From: Azospirillum soli
GTDB lineage: Bacteria; Pseudomonadota; Alphaproteobacteria; Azospirillales; Azospirillaceae
Length of the DNA: 34,054 nt
Assembly: GCF_017876165.1 (NCBI RefSeq)
Contig: NZ_JAGINQ010000040.1
Location: 1-34,054, forward strand
Reading direction: 5' to 3'
Position 1 is the first letter of the stretch. Each line of letters begins with the position of its first letter. Of this stretch, positions 15,981 to 24,569 are shown piece by piece. Under the pieces are notes generated by a model. The model saw nothing but the letters and a program-made list of their open reading frames with translations, was not told where the DNA came from and searched no databases. A program made the position numbers and the translations under genes.

Positions 15981-16760
15981 ATGCCCCGTTTCAGAGCCCT
16001 GGTCCTGACCGCCTGCGCCGCCGTCTCCCTCTTCGCCGCAGGGCTCGCCCCGGTTCACGCCCAAAACACCGTCCAGAATCCTGACGAAAAGCCGAAGTTC
16101 GGCCCCGACGCCGTTCCGATCACCAAGGACCACGAGTATCTGCGCAAGGCCGCCGCACCGGATTACTGGGCGCTCAGCCCCTACTACGTCCATCAGGCGA
16201 CGGGCAGCGCCTGTTCGGTCGCCAGCGTGGCGATGATGATCAACGCGTTGCGCGGCCTGCCGCCGCTCGCCACCAACCGGCTGGTGACGCAGCAGCGGAT
16301 CCTGAATGAGGTGGACGACGACCTCTGGAAGACCGCCTCCGCCGAGAACGGCGACGGCGTCTCCTTCGCCGATTTCCAGGGCTACGTGCGCCGTTCCGTG
16401 GATGCCTTCGCCCTCGACGCCGAGGTGGAGGTCTTCCGGCCCAAGGACAGCTCTCCGGAGACTCTGGCCGAGCTGCGCCGCATCCTGAACGAGAACGAGC
16501 GCACCGACCGGGACATTATCCTGCTCGCCTACGACCAGGGGACGCTGACCGGCGACGCCACGGTCGGCCACATCGCCCCGCTCGGCGCCTACGACGCCGC
16601 GACCCGGCGCGTGCTGGTCATGGACGTGGACCGGCTGTGGTACGTCCCCTACTGGTCCAGCGACGAGAAGCTTCTGGAGGCCATGGTCAAGCCCGACCGC
16701 GGCGACCCCACCGGCAGCGGCCTGATCCGCGTCCGGCTGAAAAACGGGATTTCGGGCTGA
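15981..16760 (+). CDS. Periplasmic phytochelatin synthase-like cysteine peptidase
   Basis: Phytochelatin synthases are papain-fold enzymes that remove glycine from glutathione; bacterial short forms mostly hydrolyse, with little polymer synthesis. The 259-aa product has a signal peptide (cleavage after VHA, about residue 27), so it should act in the periplasm. The catalytic triad can be read as C78 in GSACSVAS, H197 in VGHIAPLGAYD and D215 in VLVMDVDRLWYVPYW, matching the plant enzyme pattern Cys-His-Asp. It has only the catalytic domain and lacks the Cys-rich C-terminal half of eukaryotic enzymes. It follows the lipoprotein gene by 15 nt and ends at a strong bidirectional terminator. Confidence 0.88.
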   Translation: MPRFRALVLTACAAVSLFAAGLAPVHAQNTVQNPDEKPKFGPDAVPITKDHEYLRKAAAPDYWALSPYYVHQATGSACSVASVAMMINALRGLPPLATNRLVTQQRILNEVDDDLWKTASAENGDGVSFADFQGYVRRSVDAFALDAEVEVFRPKDSSPETLAELRRILNENERTDRDIILLAYDQGTLTGDATVGHIAPLGAYDAATRRVLVMDVDRLWYVPYWSSDEKLLEAMVKPDRGDPTGSGLIRVRLKNGISG

Positions 16761-16766
16761 TACCGT

Positions 16767-16814
16767 CCAAAGCAAAACCCCTCTCCCATCCCTGGAAGAG
16801 GGGTTTTGCTTTGG
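16767..16814. terminator. Bidirectional terminator between convergent genes
   Basis: An 18-bp perfect stem (16767-16784 with 16797-16814) surrounds a 12-nt loop. The stem contains AAAACCCCTCT on one side and GGGGTTTTGC on the other, so both strands present a GC stem and a T-rich flank. It lies 6 nt after one stop and 9 nt after the convergent one. Confidence 0.85.
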
Positions 16815-16823
16815 AAGAAAGAC

Positions 16824-17042
16824 CTACCGCAGCGCGGGCCGGACCTCGCCGGTGCAGGTGTTGCGGTAGTTGAGAAGTCCGGCGATGAACACGGGCTGCC
16901 AGGAACAGGCCGTCTGACGCATCGTCGAGATGCCGGGGCTGTACTGCTTGGCGAACGTGAAGGCGTGCGAGGGACTCGTCGCGGCCAGCGCGGAAACGGC
17001 CAGGGCGGCGCCGGCAACAAGCACGCGGAGCGTCGTGGTCAT
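16824..17042 (-). CDS. Small secreted protein of unknown function
   Basis: ATG 17042 gives 72 aa; AAGGAA lies 9 nt upstream, which favours it over ATG 17060. An N-terminal signal peptide (TTTLRVLVAGAALAVSALA, cleaved after SHA) is followed by a mature part of about 40 residues with two Cys (TACSW and NTCTG) that could form a disulfide. No known family. It converges on the phytochelatin-synthase-like gene and shares its terminator. Confidence 0.72.
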   Translation of the reverse strand: MTTTLRVLVAGAALAVSALAATSPSHAFTFAKQYSPGISTMRQTACSWQPVFIAGLLNYRNTCTGEVRPALR

Positions 17043-17304
17043 CGGGGAGTTTCCTTCCATCGGTTCGTCGTTGGGAGCATTCTGGGCAATCCAGACGCGA
17101 GGCCATGGATAAAGCGGCGCGCCTCCCCGCTTCTGTTGCGCGCTTCACAGAGGCCGTCATTTCTCCGGAAAAACAGGTGGATCGGCGGTCACAGGGCGCA
17201 CGCATGGCCGCGCGGCTTCCGCGTCCCCCTATTCAGTACACCACCCGTGAACCCAGACAGGCTCTTCGCTGTTCAAAACGGCACGCCCCTTTGGGATTCC
17301 TCCG

Positions 17305-18447
17305 ATGCTGTCCACCCGTCACGCCGCCGCCTTTGCCGCAGCACTTCTCCTTCCGCCGCTTCCGGCCCTCGCCCAGCAGCCGCCGGGAGGCCCGCCGCCG
17401 ACGGTGATGACCGAGGTCGTGCGCCAGCGCGACGTCACCCCGACGGCGGAGTTCATCGGCCGCGTCCAGGCGATCCGCGATTTCGAGGCGCGCGCCCGCG
17501 TCGAGGGCGTGATTGAGCAGGTCGCTTTCCAGGAGGGCCAGAACGTCACCGCCGGCACGCTGCTCTACGTCATCGAGCAGGCCCCCTATCAGGCGACCCT
17601 CGACAGCGCCAAGGCCGACCTCGCCCGTGCCCAGGCGCAGCAGCGGGAGGCCGAACGCGCCTTCCAGCGCGCGCAGGAGCTTCGCTCACGCGGCAACATC
17701 TCCCAGGCCGACGTGGATCAGGCGCAGGCCAACCGCGAAACGTCGGAGGCCGACGTGATGCAGGCCCAGGCCAAGCTGCGTCAGGCGGAGCTGAACTTCA
17801 GCTACACCCGCATCGCCGCCCCGTCCGACGGGCGCATCGGCGCCACGGCGGTGACGGAGAGCGACCTCGTCAATCCCTCCAGCGGCCCGCTCGCCACCGT
17901 GGTGCAGCTCAACCCGATCCGCGTGGTCTTTTCGGTCAGCGACCGCGATCTGTTGCAAACTCAGCGTATGCTGCCCGGCCAATCCCCCTCCGAGACGGTG
18001 GACCAGTTCGTCCCGGCCCTGCGGCTGGCCGACGGCTCCGAATTTCCGGACAAGGGCAAGGTCAGCTTCGTCAGCAACCGCATCGACCCGCAGACCGGCA
18101 CCATCCCCGTCTACGCCGACTTCGCCAACCCCAACGGCCTACTCCTGCCCGGCCAGTACGTGACGGTCCTGATCCGCCCGGCCCAGACCGAACGGCAGCC
18201 GGTCGTCCCGGTCGCGGCAATCCAGCAGGACCAGCAGGGCAGCTACGTGATGGTGCTGGACCAGCAGAACCGCGTGCAACGCCGCCCCATCGAGACCGGC
18301 CCCCAAATCGAGCAGCAGATTGCCGTGCGCAAGGGCCTGTCGGAAGGGGAGACGATCATCGTCGGCGGCGTGCAGAAGGTCCGCCCCGGCTTGACCGTGC
18401 AGCCGACGCCGGCCACCCAAACCGCCGAACAGCCGCCAAAGGGCTAA
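17305..18447 (+). CDS. RND efflux periplasmic adaptor (AcrA/MexA type)
   Basis: Membrane fusion proteins join an inner-membrane RND pump to an outer-membrane channel. The 380-aa product has a signal peptide ending in PALA (residues 1-23). A lipoyl half-domain at about 60-92 (ARVEGVIEQVAFQEGQNV) is followed by a coiled-coil hairpin at about 97-165 rich in Ala, Gln and Glu. The second lipoyl half (SYTRIAAPSDGRIG) starts near 167. Beta-barrel and membrane-proximal domains follow (GLLLPGQYVTVLI, VPVAAIQQDQQGSYV). No lipobox Cys is seen. The stop is 4 nt before the pump gene, so the two are co-transcribed. Confidence 0.93.
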   Translation: MLSTRHAAAFAAALLLPPLPALAQQPPGGPPPTVMTEVVRQRDVTPTAEFIGRVQAIRDFEARARVEGVIEQVAFQEGQNVTAGTLLYVIEQAPYQATLDSAKADLARAQAQQREAERAFQRAQELRSRGNISQADVDQAQANRETSEADVMQAQAKLRQAELNFSYTRIAAPSDGRIGATAVTESDLVNPSSGPLATVVQLNPIRVVFSVSDRDLLQTQRMLPGQSPSETVDQFVPALRLADGSEFPDKGKVSFVSNRIDPQTGTIPVYADFANPNGLLLPGQYVTVLIRPAQTERQPVVPVAAIQQDQQGSYVMVLDQQNRVQRRPIETGPQIEQQIAVRKGLSEGETIIVGGVQKVRPGLTVQPTPATQTAEQPPKG

Positions 18448-18451
18448 AACC

Positions 18452-21400
18452 ATGTTCTCCGGCCTGTTCATCCGGCGCCCGAACCTCGCCATCGTCATGG
18501 CGCTGGTGGTGACCATCGCAGGTGCCTTGGCGCTGCTGTTCATCCCCGTCGCGCAGTTTCCGCCGATCACGCCTCCTTCGGTGCAGGTGACCGCCAGCTA
18601 CCCCGGCGCCAACGCGCAGGTGGTCGCCAACAGCGTCGCCGCCCCCATCGAAGCCCAGGTCAACGGCGTGGAAGGCATGCTCTACATGTCCTCCACCAGC
18701 ACCGACACCGGCGCTTACACGCTGACCGTCACCTTCGCGCCGGGCACCGATCCGGATCTGGCCCAAATCAACGTGCAGAACCGCCTGTCGCTCGCCACGC
18801 CGACCCTGCCGCCGGAGGTGTCGCGCCAGGGCGTGACGGTGCGCAAGCAGTCGTCGAACATGCTGATGGGCATAAACATCTATTCGCCCGGCGGGCAGTT
18901 CGACCCGATCTTCATTTCCAACTACGCCAACATCAACCTGCGCGACGCCATCGCGCGGGTGCCGGGCGTCGGCGACGCCCAGGTGATGGGTGCCCTGACC
19001 TACGCCATGCGCGTGTGGATGGACCCGGCCCGCATGACGGCGCTGGGCATCACCTCCACCGACGTCGTGAACGCCATCCTGAACCAGAATCTGCAAGCCT
19101 CGGCCGGTCAGATCGGCGCGCCGCCGGTGCCGGACGGCCAGCAGCAGCAGTTGACCATCCTGGCGCGCGGCCGGCTGGATGACCCGCAGCAATTCGCCGA
19201 CATCATCGTCCGCACCAACGAGAACGGCGGCCTCGTGAAGCTCGGCGACATCGCGCGGGTGGAGCTTGGCGCGCAGAGCTACAGCGCCTCCTCCAAGCTC
19301 GACGGCAACCCGTCCGCCACGCTGGTCGTCTACCAGTCGCCAGACGCCAACGCGCTGGACGTGGCGACCGCCGTCCGCGCGGAGTTGGAACGCCTCGGCA
19401 CCCGCTTTCCGGAAGGGCTGGAATACGCGGTGGTCTTCGACACCACCAGCTTCGTCAGCGCCACCATCGACGAGATCGTGCACACGCTGCTGATCACCTT
19501 CCTCCTCGTCGTGGTGGTCATCTACGTCTTCCTTCAGGATTGGCGGGCGACGCTGATCCCGACGCTGGCGATTCCCGTGTCGATCATCGGCGTCTTCGCG
19601 GTGCTGCTGGCCCTGGGCTACAGCGCCAACACCATCACGCTGTTCGCGCTGGTTCTCGCCATCGGCCTCGTGGTGGATGACGCCATCGTGGTGGTGGAGA
19701 ACGTCCGCCGCGTGATGGAGGAGCATCCCGACCAGCCGGCCCCCGCCGCATCGCGCATCGCCATGGAGCAGGTAACCGGCGCCATCGTCGCCTCCACCCT
19801 GGTGCTGGCCGCCGTCTTCGTGCCCGTCGCCTTCCTGCCCGGCATCACGGGGGAGCTGTACCGGCAGTTCGCGGTCACCATCACCGTATCGTTCCTGATT
19901 TCCGGCTTCGTCTCGCTGACTTTGACACCGGCGCTCTGCGGCCTGCTGCTGCACCCGCCGGGACGGCCCTGGCGGGCGCTGGCCGCCTTCAACACGGGGC
20001 TGGACCGCGTGCGCGACCGCTACAGCGGGCTCGTTGGCTGGCTGTCGCGCAAGCTCGCCATCGGCCTGCTCGCCTTCGCGGCGCTGGCCGTGGCGGCCTT
20101 CCTCGTGCTGCGCGCCCTGCCCACCGCCTTCCTGCCGTCCGAAGACCAGGGCTATTTCTTCGTGAACGTGCAGCTGCCCAGCGCGGCGTCGCTGACCCGC
20201 ACGCAGGAGGCGATGGACCGCATCTCCGAAACCCTGCGCGAGACACCCGGCGTCGCCCACGTCATCTCCGTCTCGGGCTTCAGCATCCTGAGCGGTGCGG
20301 CCTCCAACGTCGGCCTTCAGATCGCCATCCTGAAGCCGTGGGGGGAGCGCCCGGCCGACCAGCACATCGACGCCATGCTCGGCCGCCTGCGCCCGCAGCT
20401 GGCCGCCATCCCGCAAGCCAACGCGACCGCCTTCAACCCGCCGTCCATTCCGGGCCTGGGCAGCACCGGCGGCTTCGACCTGCGGGTGCAGGCGTTGGGC
20501 GGGCAATCCCCGCAGGAGCTGGGCGCGGTGCTGCGCGGCCTGCTGGTCGCGGCCAACCAGGACACACGCCTGTCCGCCGTCTTCAGCACCTTCAGCCCCG
20601 ACGTGCCGCACCTGTTCGTCGATCTGGACCGCACCAAGGCGGCGCTGCTCGGCGTGTCGCCCGGCGATGTGTTCAACACGTTGCAGGCCCATCTGGGGTC
20701 GCGCTACGTCAACGACTTCAACCTCTACGGCCGGGTCTTCCAGGTTCAGGTGCAGGACGCCGCCGAATACCGCGATCAAACCCAGGCCATCGACCAGCTC
20801 TACGTCCGCAGCGCGTCCGGCGATATGGTGCCGCTGCGCAGCATCGTCACCGTCCGCACCACCCTCGCCCCGGACAGCGTCATCCGCTACAACCAGTTCC
20901 TTGCCGCCTCGGTGAATGGGCAGGCCGCGCCCGGCGGCAGCTCCGGCCAGGCGCTCGCCGCCATGCAGGAGGTGGCGGGGCGCACCCTGCCGGCGGGCTA
21001 CGCCACCGAATGGACGGGCCTGTCCTATCAGGAAAGCCGGGTCGGCAACCAAAGCCTGATCATCTTCGGGCTGGCCGTTCTGTTCGGCTATCTGTTCCTG
21101 GTGGCGCAGTACGAGAACTGGCTGATCCCGCTGGCCGTCCTGCTGTCGGTCGCCATCGCCGTGCTGGGCGCCGGCATCGGCCTGTGGCTCGGGAAGATTG
21201 CCAACGACATCTACGCGCAGATCGGCCTCGTCCTGCTGGTCGGCCTCGCCGCCAAGAACGCCATCCTGATCGTGGAGTTCGCGCGGGAGCAGCGGGCGGC
21301 GGGCCATGGCATCGTGGACTCCGCCGTCACCGGTGCCCGCCAGCGCTTCCGCGCCGTGCTGATGACCGCTCTGGCCTTCATCCTGGGCGCGGTGCCGCTG

Positions 21401-21595
21401 CTGATCGCCACCGGTGCGGGTGCGGCCAGCCGCCGGTCCATCGGCACGACGGTGTTCAGCGGCATGACCGCCGCGACCGTGGTCGGCATCATCTTCGTGC
21501 CGGTTCTGTTTGTCGCCTTCCAGCGCCTGACCGAACGCCTGCGCCCGCGCCGAATGGAGCCGGGCGGAGAAGCCCACCCGTCTCCAGCAGAGTGA
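18452..21595 (+). CDS. RND (HAE1-type) multidrug efflux pump subunit
   Basis: An AcrB-like proton-driven drug exporter of 1047 aa, the usual length. The N-terminus MFSGLFIRRPNLAIVMALV is the first transmembrane helix. The proton-relay residues are present: D409 and D410 in LVVDDAIVVVENV (TM4) and K935 in GLAAKNAILIVEF (TM10). Two large periplasmic loops follow TM1 and TM7, as in the family. It lies directly behind the adaptor gene. There is no TolC-type channel and no TetR/MarR regulator nearby, so the pump probably borrows an outer-membrane channel encoded elsewhere. Substrate cannot be read from sequence. Confidence 0.95.
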   Translation: MFSGLFIRRPNLAIVMALVVTIAGALALLFIPVAQFPPITPPSVQVTASYPGANAQVVANSVAAPIEAQVNGVEGMLYMSSTSTDTGAYTLTVTFAPGTDPDLAQINVQNRLSLATPTLPPEVSRQGVTVRKQSSNMLMGINIYSPGGQFDPIFISNYANINLRDAIARVPGVGDAQVMGALTYAMRVWMDPARMTALGITSTDVVNAILNQNLQASAGQIGAPPVPDGQQQQLTILARGRLDDPQQFADIIVRTNENGGLVKLGDIARVELGAQSYSASSKLDGNPSATLVVYQSPDANALDVATAVRAELERLGTRFPEGLEYAVVFDTTSFVSATIDEIVHTLLITFLLVVVVIYVFLQDWRATLIPTLAIPVSIIGVFAVLLALGYSANTITLFALVLAIGLVVDDAIVVVENVRRVMEEHPDQPAPAASRIAMEQVTGAIVASTLVLAAVFVPVAFLPGITGELYRQFAVTITVSFLISGFVSLTLTPALCGLLLHPPGRPWRALAAFNTGLDRVRDRYSGLVGWLSRKLAIGLLAFAALAVAAFLVLRALPTAFLPSEDQGYFFVNVQLPSAASLTRTQEAMDRISETLRETPGVAHVISVSGFSILSGAASNVGLQIAILKPWGERPADQHIDAMLGRLRPQLAAIPQANATAFNPPSIPGLGSTGGFDLRVQALGGQSPQELGAVLRGLLVAANQDTRLSAVFSTFSPDVPHLFVDLDRTKAALLGVSPGDVFNTLQAHLGSRYVNDFNLYGRVFQVQVQDAAEYRDQTQAIDQLYVRSASGDMVPLRSIVTVRTTLAPDSVIRYNQFLAASVNGQAAPGGSSGQALAAMQEVAGRTLPAGYATEWTGLSYQESRVGNQSLIIFGLAVLFGYLFLVAQYENWLIPLAVLLSVAIAVLGAGIGLWLGKIANDIYAQIGLVLLVGLAAKNAILIVEFAREQRAAGHGIVDSAVTGARQRFRAVLMTALAFILGAVPLLIATGAGAASRRSIGTTVFSGMTAATVVGIIFVPVLFVAFQRLTERLRPRRMEPGGEAHPSPAE

Positions 21596-21601
21596 GTCGA
21601 T

Positions 21602-21940
21602 CTACTTCGTTTCCTGGCTGCTCAGGTCCGACGGATTCTGCGAGCGCGTCGGCTCGTTCCCCATGTCCGGTTCGCTCGCCAACCAGTTCGGGCGCGGCAC
21701 CGGGTTGCCCTGGAGGTCCGGGGGAGCGGCCCGCACGGCGGCCAGCGCCTCTTGCAACTCCGCGCTCTGGGTGTTTCCGCTGGTCGATTCCTTGGGCGAG
21801 CGGATGCCCTGCGCGTTGGGGGGCGGCTCCTGGCTCTGCTGCACGGCGGGGTCTTTCGCCAGCGCATCCTTGGTCGTCTCCTGCGCGACCACGCCGGTGG
21901 CAACCAACAGGACGGTGGCTATCGAGAGAATGACGCGCAC
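21602..21940 (-). CDS. Small secreted protein, unknown function
   Basis: A 112-aa product starting at GTG 21940 with GGAG 8 nt upstream. A signal peptide (RVILSIATVLLVATGVVA) precedes a hydrophilic mature part rich in Pro, Ser, Gln and Glu with no Cys, which is probably disordered. It converges on the RND pump gene with 6 nt between the stops. No family recognised. Confidence 0.65.
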   Translation of the reverse strand: MRVILSIATVLLVATGVVAQETTKDALAKDPAVQQSQEPPPNAQGIRSPKESTSGNTQSAELQEALAAVRAAPPDLQGNPVPRPNWLASEPDMGNEPTRSQNPSDLSSQETK

Positions 21941-22029
21941 GGTGTGTTCTCCTTCCTCAGAACGGCAACGCTTTCCCTTTCAACAACACGGCGGCGGACC
22001 AAGTCTCCCGCCGGAGCGTTTCATCCATC

Positions 22030-22695
22030 ATGGACACGCCGCATCTGCCACCCCTGTTCCGCCCTTGCCCCCTGGACCGGGACGACCCCTTCGTCGCCGC
22101 CACCGCCCGCGCCGTCGCCCACACCGACGACGGTGAGGAGGCCGGCACCCTCCTGTGGTCGCGACGGCCCGACCGGCTGGACCTCGCCATCGTGCTCGGC
22201 CCCGACCGCCCGCTGTCGGAAACCCGGCTGGTCGTCGCGGTGACCCTGATCGCGCTGGCCGACGCGCTGGAGGCGCTGGGTCCGCCCACCCTGGCGGTCA
22301 ACTTCGGCTGGCCCGACCGGCTTCTGGTGAACGGCGCGCTGGCCGGCGGCGTGCGCTTCGCGGCGGCCCCCGACGCCCTGGAGGACGAGGTTCCCGCCTG
22401 GGCCGTCGTCGGCGCGACCGTGGACGTTCTGGGCGACCCCGACGACCCCGATCCCGGCGAGCACCCCGACCGCACGGCGCTGCGCGAGGAAGGCTTCGGC
22501 GACGTGGAGGTCCCGGTCCTGCTGGAGAGCTTCGCCCGGCATTTCCTGTCCTGGATGGACATCTGGGAGGACGCCGGCTTCCAACCGGCCCAGGTGATCT
22601 GGCAGCGCCGCCTCGACCGGCCCATCGCGCTGCCGGACCTGGGCGCCGCCCTGCGAACCCCGACCTGGACCCTGCCCGAGCGGAGGAAATCATGA
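22030..22695 (+). CDS. Biotin/lipoate ligase-like protein (DUF4444 type)
   Basis: The 221-aa product resembles the alphaproteobacterial proteins annotated as biotin/lipoate-protein ligase family with a DUF4444 domain. Visible blocks are the Pro-rich N-terminus PPLFRPCPLDRDDPF, a core region ALADALEALGPPTLAVNFGWPDRLLVNG and FARHFLSWMDIWEDAGF. It lacks an obvious biotin-ligase GRGRxG motif, so ligase activity is doubtful. It is first in a run with DUF3305, DUF3306 and formate dehydrogenase genes, an association seen in other alphaproteobacteria, which suggests a maturation role. Its stop overlaps the next start in ATGA. No strong ribosome binding site is seen; GGAG is 13 nt upstream. Confidence 0.75.
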   Translation: MDTPHLPPLFRPCPLDRDDPFVAATARAVAHTDDGEEAGTLLWSRRPDRLDLAIVLGPDRPLSETRLVVAVTLIALADALEALGPPTLAVNFGWPDRLLVNGALAGGVRFAAAPDALEDEVPAWAVVGATVDVLGDPDDPDPGEHPDRTALREEGFGDVEVPVLLESFARHFLSWMDIWEDAGFQPAQVIWQRRLDRPIALPDLGAALRTPTWTLPERRKS

Positions 22696-23237
22696 CCCAA
22701 GACATGACGGACCGCTCCGAACGGCTGAGCGTCGGCGTCGTCGTCGAACGCCAGCGCATCGACAACCCCTGGACCGACGCGCGCTGGCGCGTGATCGGCC
22801 TGCTGCCGGGCGTCCCCGACCTGCCGCCCTGGAGCGTGCTGGAGCAGGTCGGCGACCGCACCCGCTACTACGCCGGGGCCGGCGAGATCGCCCTGCACCC
22901 GACCGAGGCCGAGAACTACAAGGACAACCTCGATGGCGCCCGCCCGTCGGCTTACGTGATCCTACGCCCCGGCGGGGAGGATCCGGGCCTGCGGCTGTTG
23001 TCCGTCACGGTCGATCCCGGCGAGGTCGATGCCCATTCCGACGCCGGCGACGACCTGATCGAGGCGGTGTCCCTGCCCCCGGCCCTGGCGATGTGGGTGC
23101 AGGATTTCGTCGCGCGCCACTACGTGCACCGCCCCTTCTACAAGCGCCAGCGCGACCGCGCCGACCCCGAGGCGCTGGCCCGCCGCCGCCCCCACGCCGC
23201 TCGCCCGGTAACGCACCCGGAGGACGATCATGGCTGA
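22692..23237 (+). CDS. DUF3305 protein of the formate dehydrogenase cluster
   Basis: The 181-aa product starts at ATG 22692 with GGAGG 5 nt upstream. Its opening, SVGVVVERQRIDNPWTDARW, and the phrases LHPTEAENYKDNL and FVARHYVHRPFYKRQRD, fit DUF3305, which occurs beside formate dehydrogenase genes. There is no signal peptide or membrane segment, so it is cytoplasmic. Biochemical role unknown; an accessory function in enzyme maturation is inferred from neighbours. It overlaps the upstream gene by 4 nt and the DUF3306 gene by 8 nt. Confidence 0.82.
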   Translation: MTQDMTDRSERLSVGVVVERQRIDNPWTDARWRVIGLLPGVPDLPPWSVLEQVGDRTRYYAGAGEIALHPTEAENYKDNLDGARPSAYVILRPGGEDPGLRLLSVTVDPGEVDAHSDAGDDLIEAVSLPPALAMWVQDFVARHYVHRPFYKRQRDRADPEALARRRPHAARPVTHPEDDHG

Positions 23238-23736
23238 CAGCGATGCCAACGCCGATGAAGGTTTCCTTGGCCGCTGGTCCCGCCTGAAGCGCGAGGCCCG
23301 CGAGGAGCCCCCGGCGGCGCCGGCCCCCATTGAGGAGCCCGCGCCCGCCGAGGAACCCTTCGACCCGTCCACCCTTCCCCCGCTCGAAAGCCTGACCGCC
23401 GACAGCGACTACACCGCCTTCCTCGCCCCCCAGGTGCCGCAGGAGCTGCGCCTGCTCGCCCTGCGCAAGGCTTGGGTCAGCGACCCGAAGATCGCCGATT
23501 TCCGGGGCTTCGCCGAATACGACTGGGACTTCAACGCCCCCGGCTACGGCCAGCTTCTCCCGACCGACAACATCCGCGAGATGGTGGAGAACATGTTCCG
23601 CGAGGAACCGCCCCCCGCTCCGGAAGAGCCCGTTGCCGTCGCCGGCGCCGAGGCAGAGGCGGAGGAAACGGAGACGGAAGAGGTGGTCGAGGAAGAAGCG
23701 GCGGCAGCCCCCTCCCCCCTCCGGGGAGAGGGTTAG
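23230..23736 (+). CDS. DUF3306 protein of the formate dehydrogenase cluster
   Basis: A 168-aa acidic protein. The motif FLGRWSRLKREAR near the N-terminus and the central part (LESLTADSDYTAFLAPQVP, LRKAWVSDPKIADFRGFAEYDWDFN) are typical of DUF3306, which travels with DUF3305. The N-terminal linker is Pro/Glu-rich and the C-terminus is a run of Glu/Ala. The last eight residues PSPLRGEG are encoded by a GC palindrome-like repeat at 23709-23732 related to terminators elsewhere in the window, so the original C-terminus may have been replaced. Cytoplasmic, function unknown. Confidence 0.82.
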   Translation: MADSDANADEGFLGRWSRLKREAREEPPAAPAPIEEPAPAEEPFDPSTLPPLESLTADSDYTAFLAPQVPQELRLLALRKAWVSDPKIADFRGFAEYDWDFNAPGYGQLLPTDNIREMVENMFREEPPPAPEEPVAVAGAEAEAEETETEEVVEEEAAAAPSPLRGEG

Positions 23737-23831
23737 GGCGGGGGACTCCCCACTCCCGAACCTCCGGCAAACACCCATTCCGCATTACCTCTCCCGCCCA
23801 GCGCTGGCGGAGCCGCGCGACTTTTGCCGTT

Positions 23832-23847
23832 TGGCACTGTTGTAGCT
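23832..23847 (+). promoter_or_regulatory. Candidate sigma-54 promoter (-24/-12) before the chaperone and fdh genes
   Basis: TGGCAC at 23832-23837, five bases, then TAGCT at 23843-23847 fits the sigma-54 pattern TGGCAC-N5-TTGCW with one mismatch. The invariant GG (23833-23834) and GC (23845-23846) are 12 bp apart, as required. Transcription would start near 23858, about 55 bp before the chaperone ATG. No enhancer site was identified. Confidence 0.5.
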
Positions 23848-23912
23848 TGAGGACCGGAGTTTATCCGGCCCCCGAGAAAGCAATCCGAGGCGGGGCAATA
23901 CGGGGTGACGGT

Positions 23913-24569
23913 ATGGCGGCTTTGGCCGAACGGGATGTTGCGGACACCGTGGAGGACGCCGATCTCCTCCGCGCGCAGGCTTATACGCTGCTCGCTCAAC
24001 TGCTGGCGCGACCACCCTCGCGCGCGCTGCTCGACACCATCGCCGAACTGACCGGCGACGGCACGCCACTGGGCCAAGCCATCGACCGGCTGGCCGAACG
24101 CGCCCGCGCCACCTCCGAACAGAAGGCCGAGCGTGAGTTCCACGCGCTGTTCATCGGCGTGACGCGCGGCGAGCTGGTTCCCTTCGCCTCCTACTACCGC
24201 ACCGGCTTCCTGAACGACCGCCCGCTGGCCCGCCTGCGCGAGGACATGCAGGCGCTGGGGATCGAGCGGGCGCCCGACGTGTCGGAACCTGAGGACCACA
24301 TCGCCGCCATCTGCGAGATCATGGCCGCGCTGATCTCCGGCAGCCTGGGTTCGCCGGATCTGCACCAGCAGAAACGCTTCTTCAACCGCCACCTCCTCCC
24401 CTGGGCCGGCCGCTTCTTCGCCGACCTGGAGGAGGCGCACGGGGCGGATCTCTACCGGCCGGCCGGAACCATCGGCCGGCTGTTCCTGCACATCGAAACC
24501 GACGCCTTCGCAATGCTCGCGCAAGCCGCCGAACAAGAACATCGGGAGGGCACGATCCATGCGCCGTAA
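23913..24569 (+). CDS. TorD/DmsD-family molybdoenzyme chaperone
   Basis: All-helical cytoplasmic proteins of this family hold the apo catalytic subunit and guard its Tat signal until cofactor is inserted. The 218-aa product has the family layout: AQAYTLLAQLLARPPSRALL near the N-terminus, then EFHALFIGVTRGELVPFASYYRTGFLNDRPLARLREDM, split here as EFHALFIGVTRGELVPFASY and YRTGFLNDRPLARLREDM, then PEDHIAAICEIM and HLLPWAGRFFADLE. ATG 23913 is the first start in the gap behind the sigma-54-like element. It overlaps the Tat-peptide gene by 11 nt. Confidence 0.9.
   Translation: MAALAERDVADTVEDADLLRAQAYTLLAQLLARPPSRALLDTIAELTGDGTPLGQAIDRLAERARATSEQKAEREFHALFIGVTRGELVPFASYYRTGFLNDRPLARLREDMQALGIERAPDVSEPEDHIAAICEIMAALISGSLGSPDLHQQKRFFNRHLLPWAGRFFADLEEAHGADLYRPAGTIGRLFLHIETDAFAMLAQAAEQEHREGTIHAP

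Noticed and set aside
18356..21577. 1073-aa minus-strand frame opposite the RND pump
   Set aside because: His/Gly/Asp/Arg-rich shadow of the pump gene caused by high GC at third positions.
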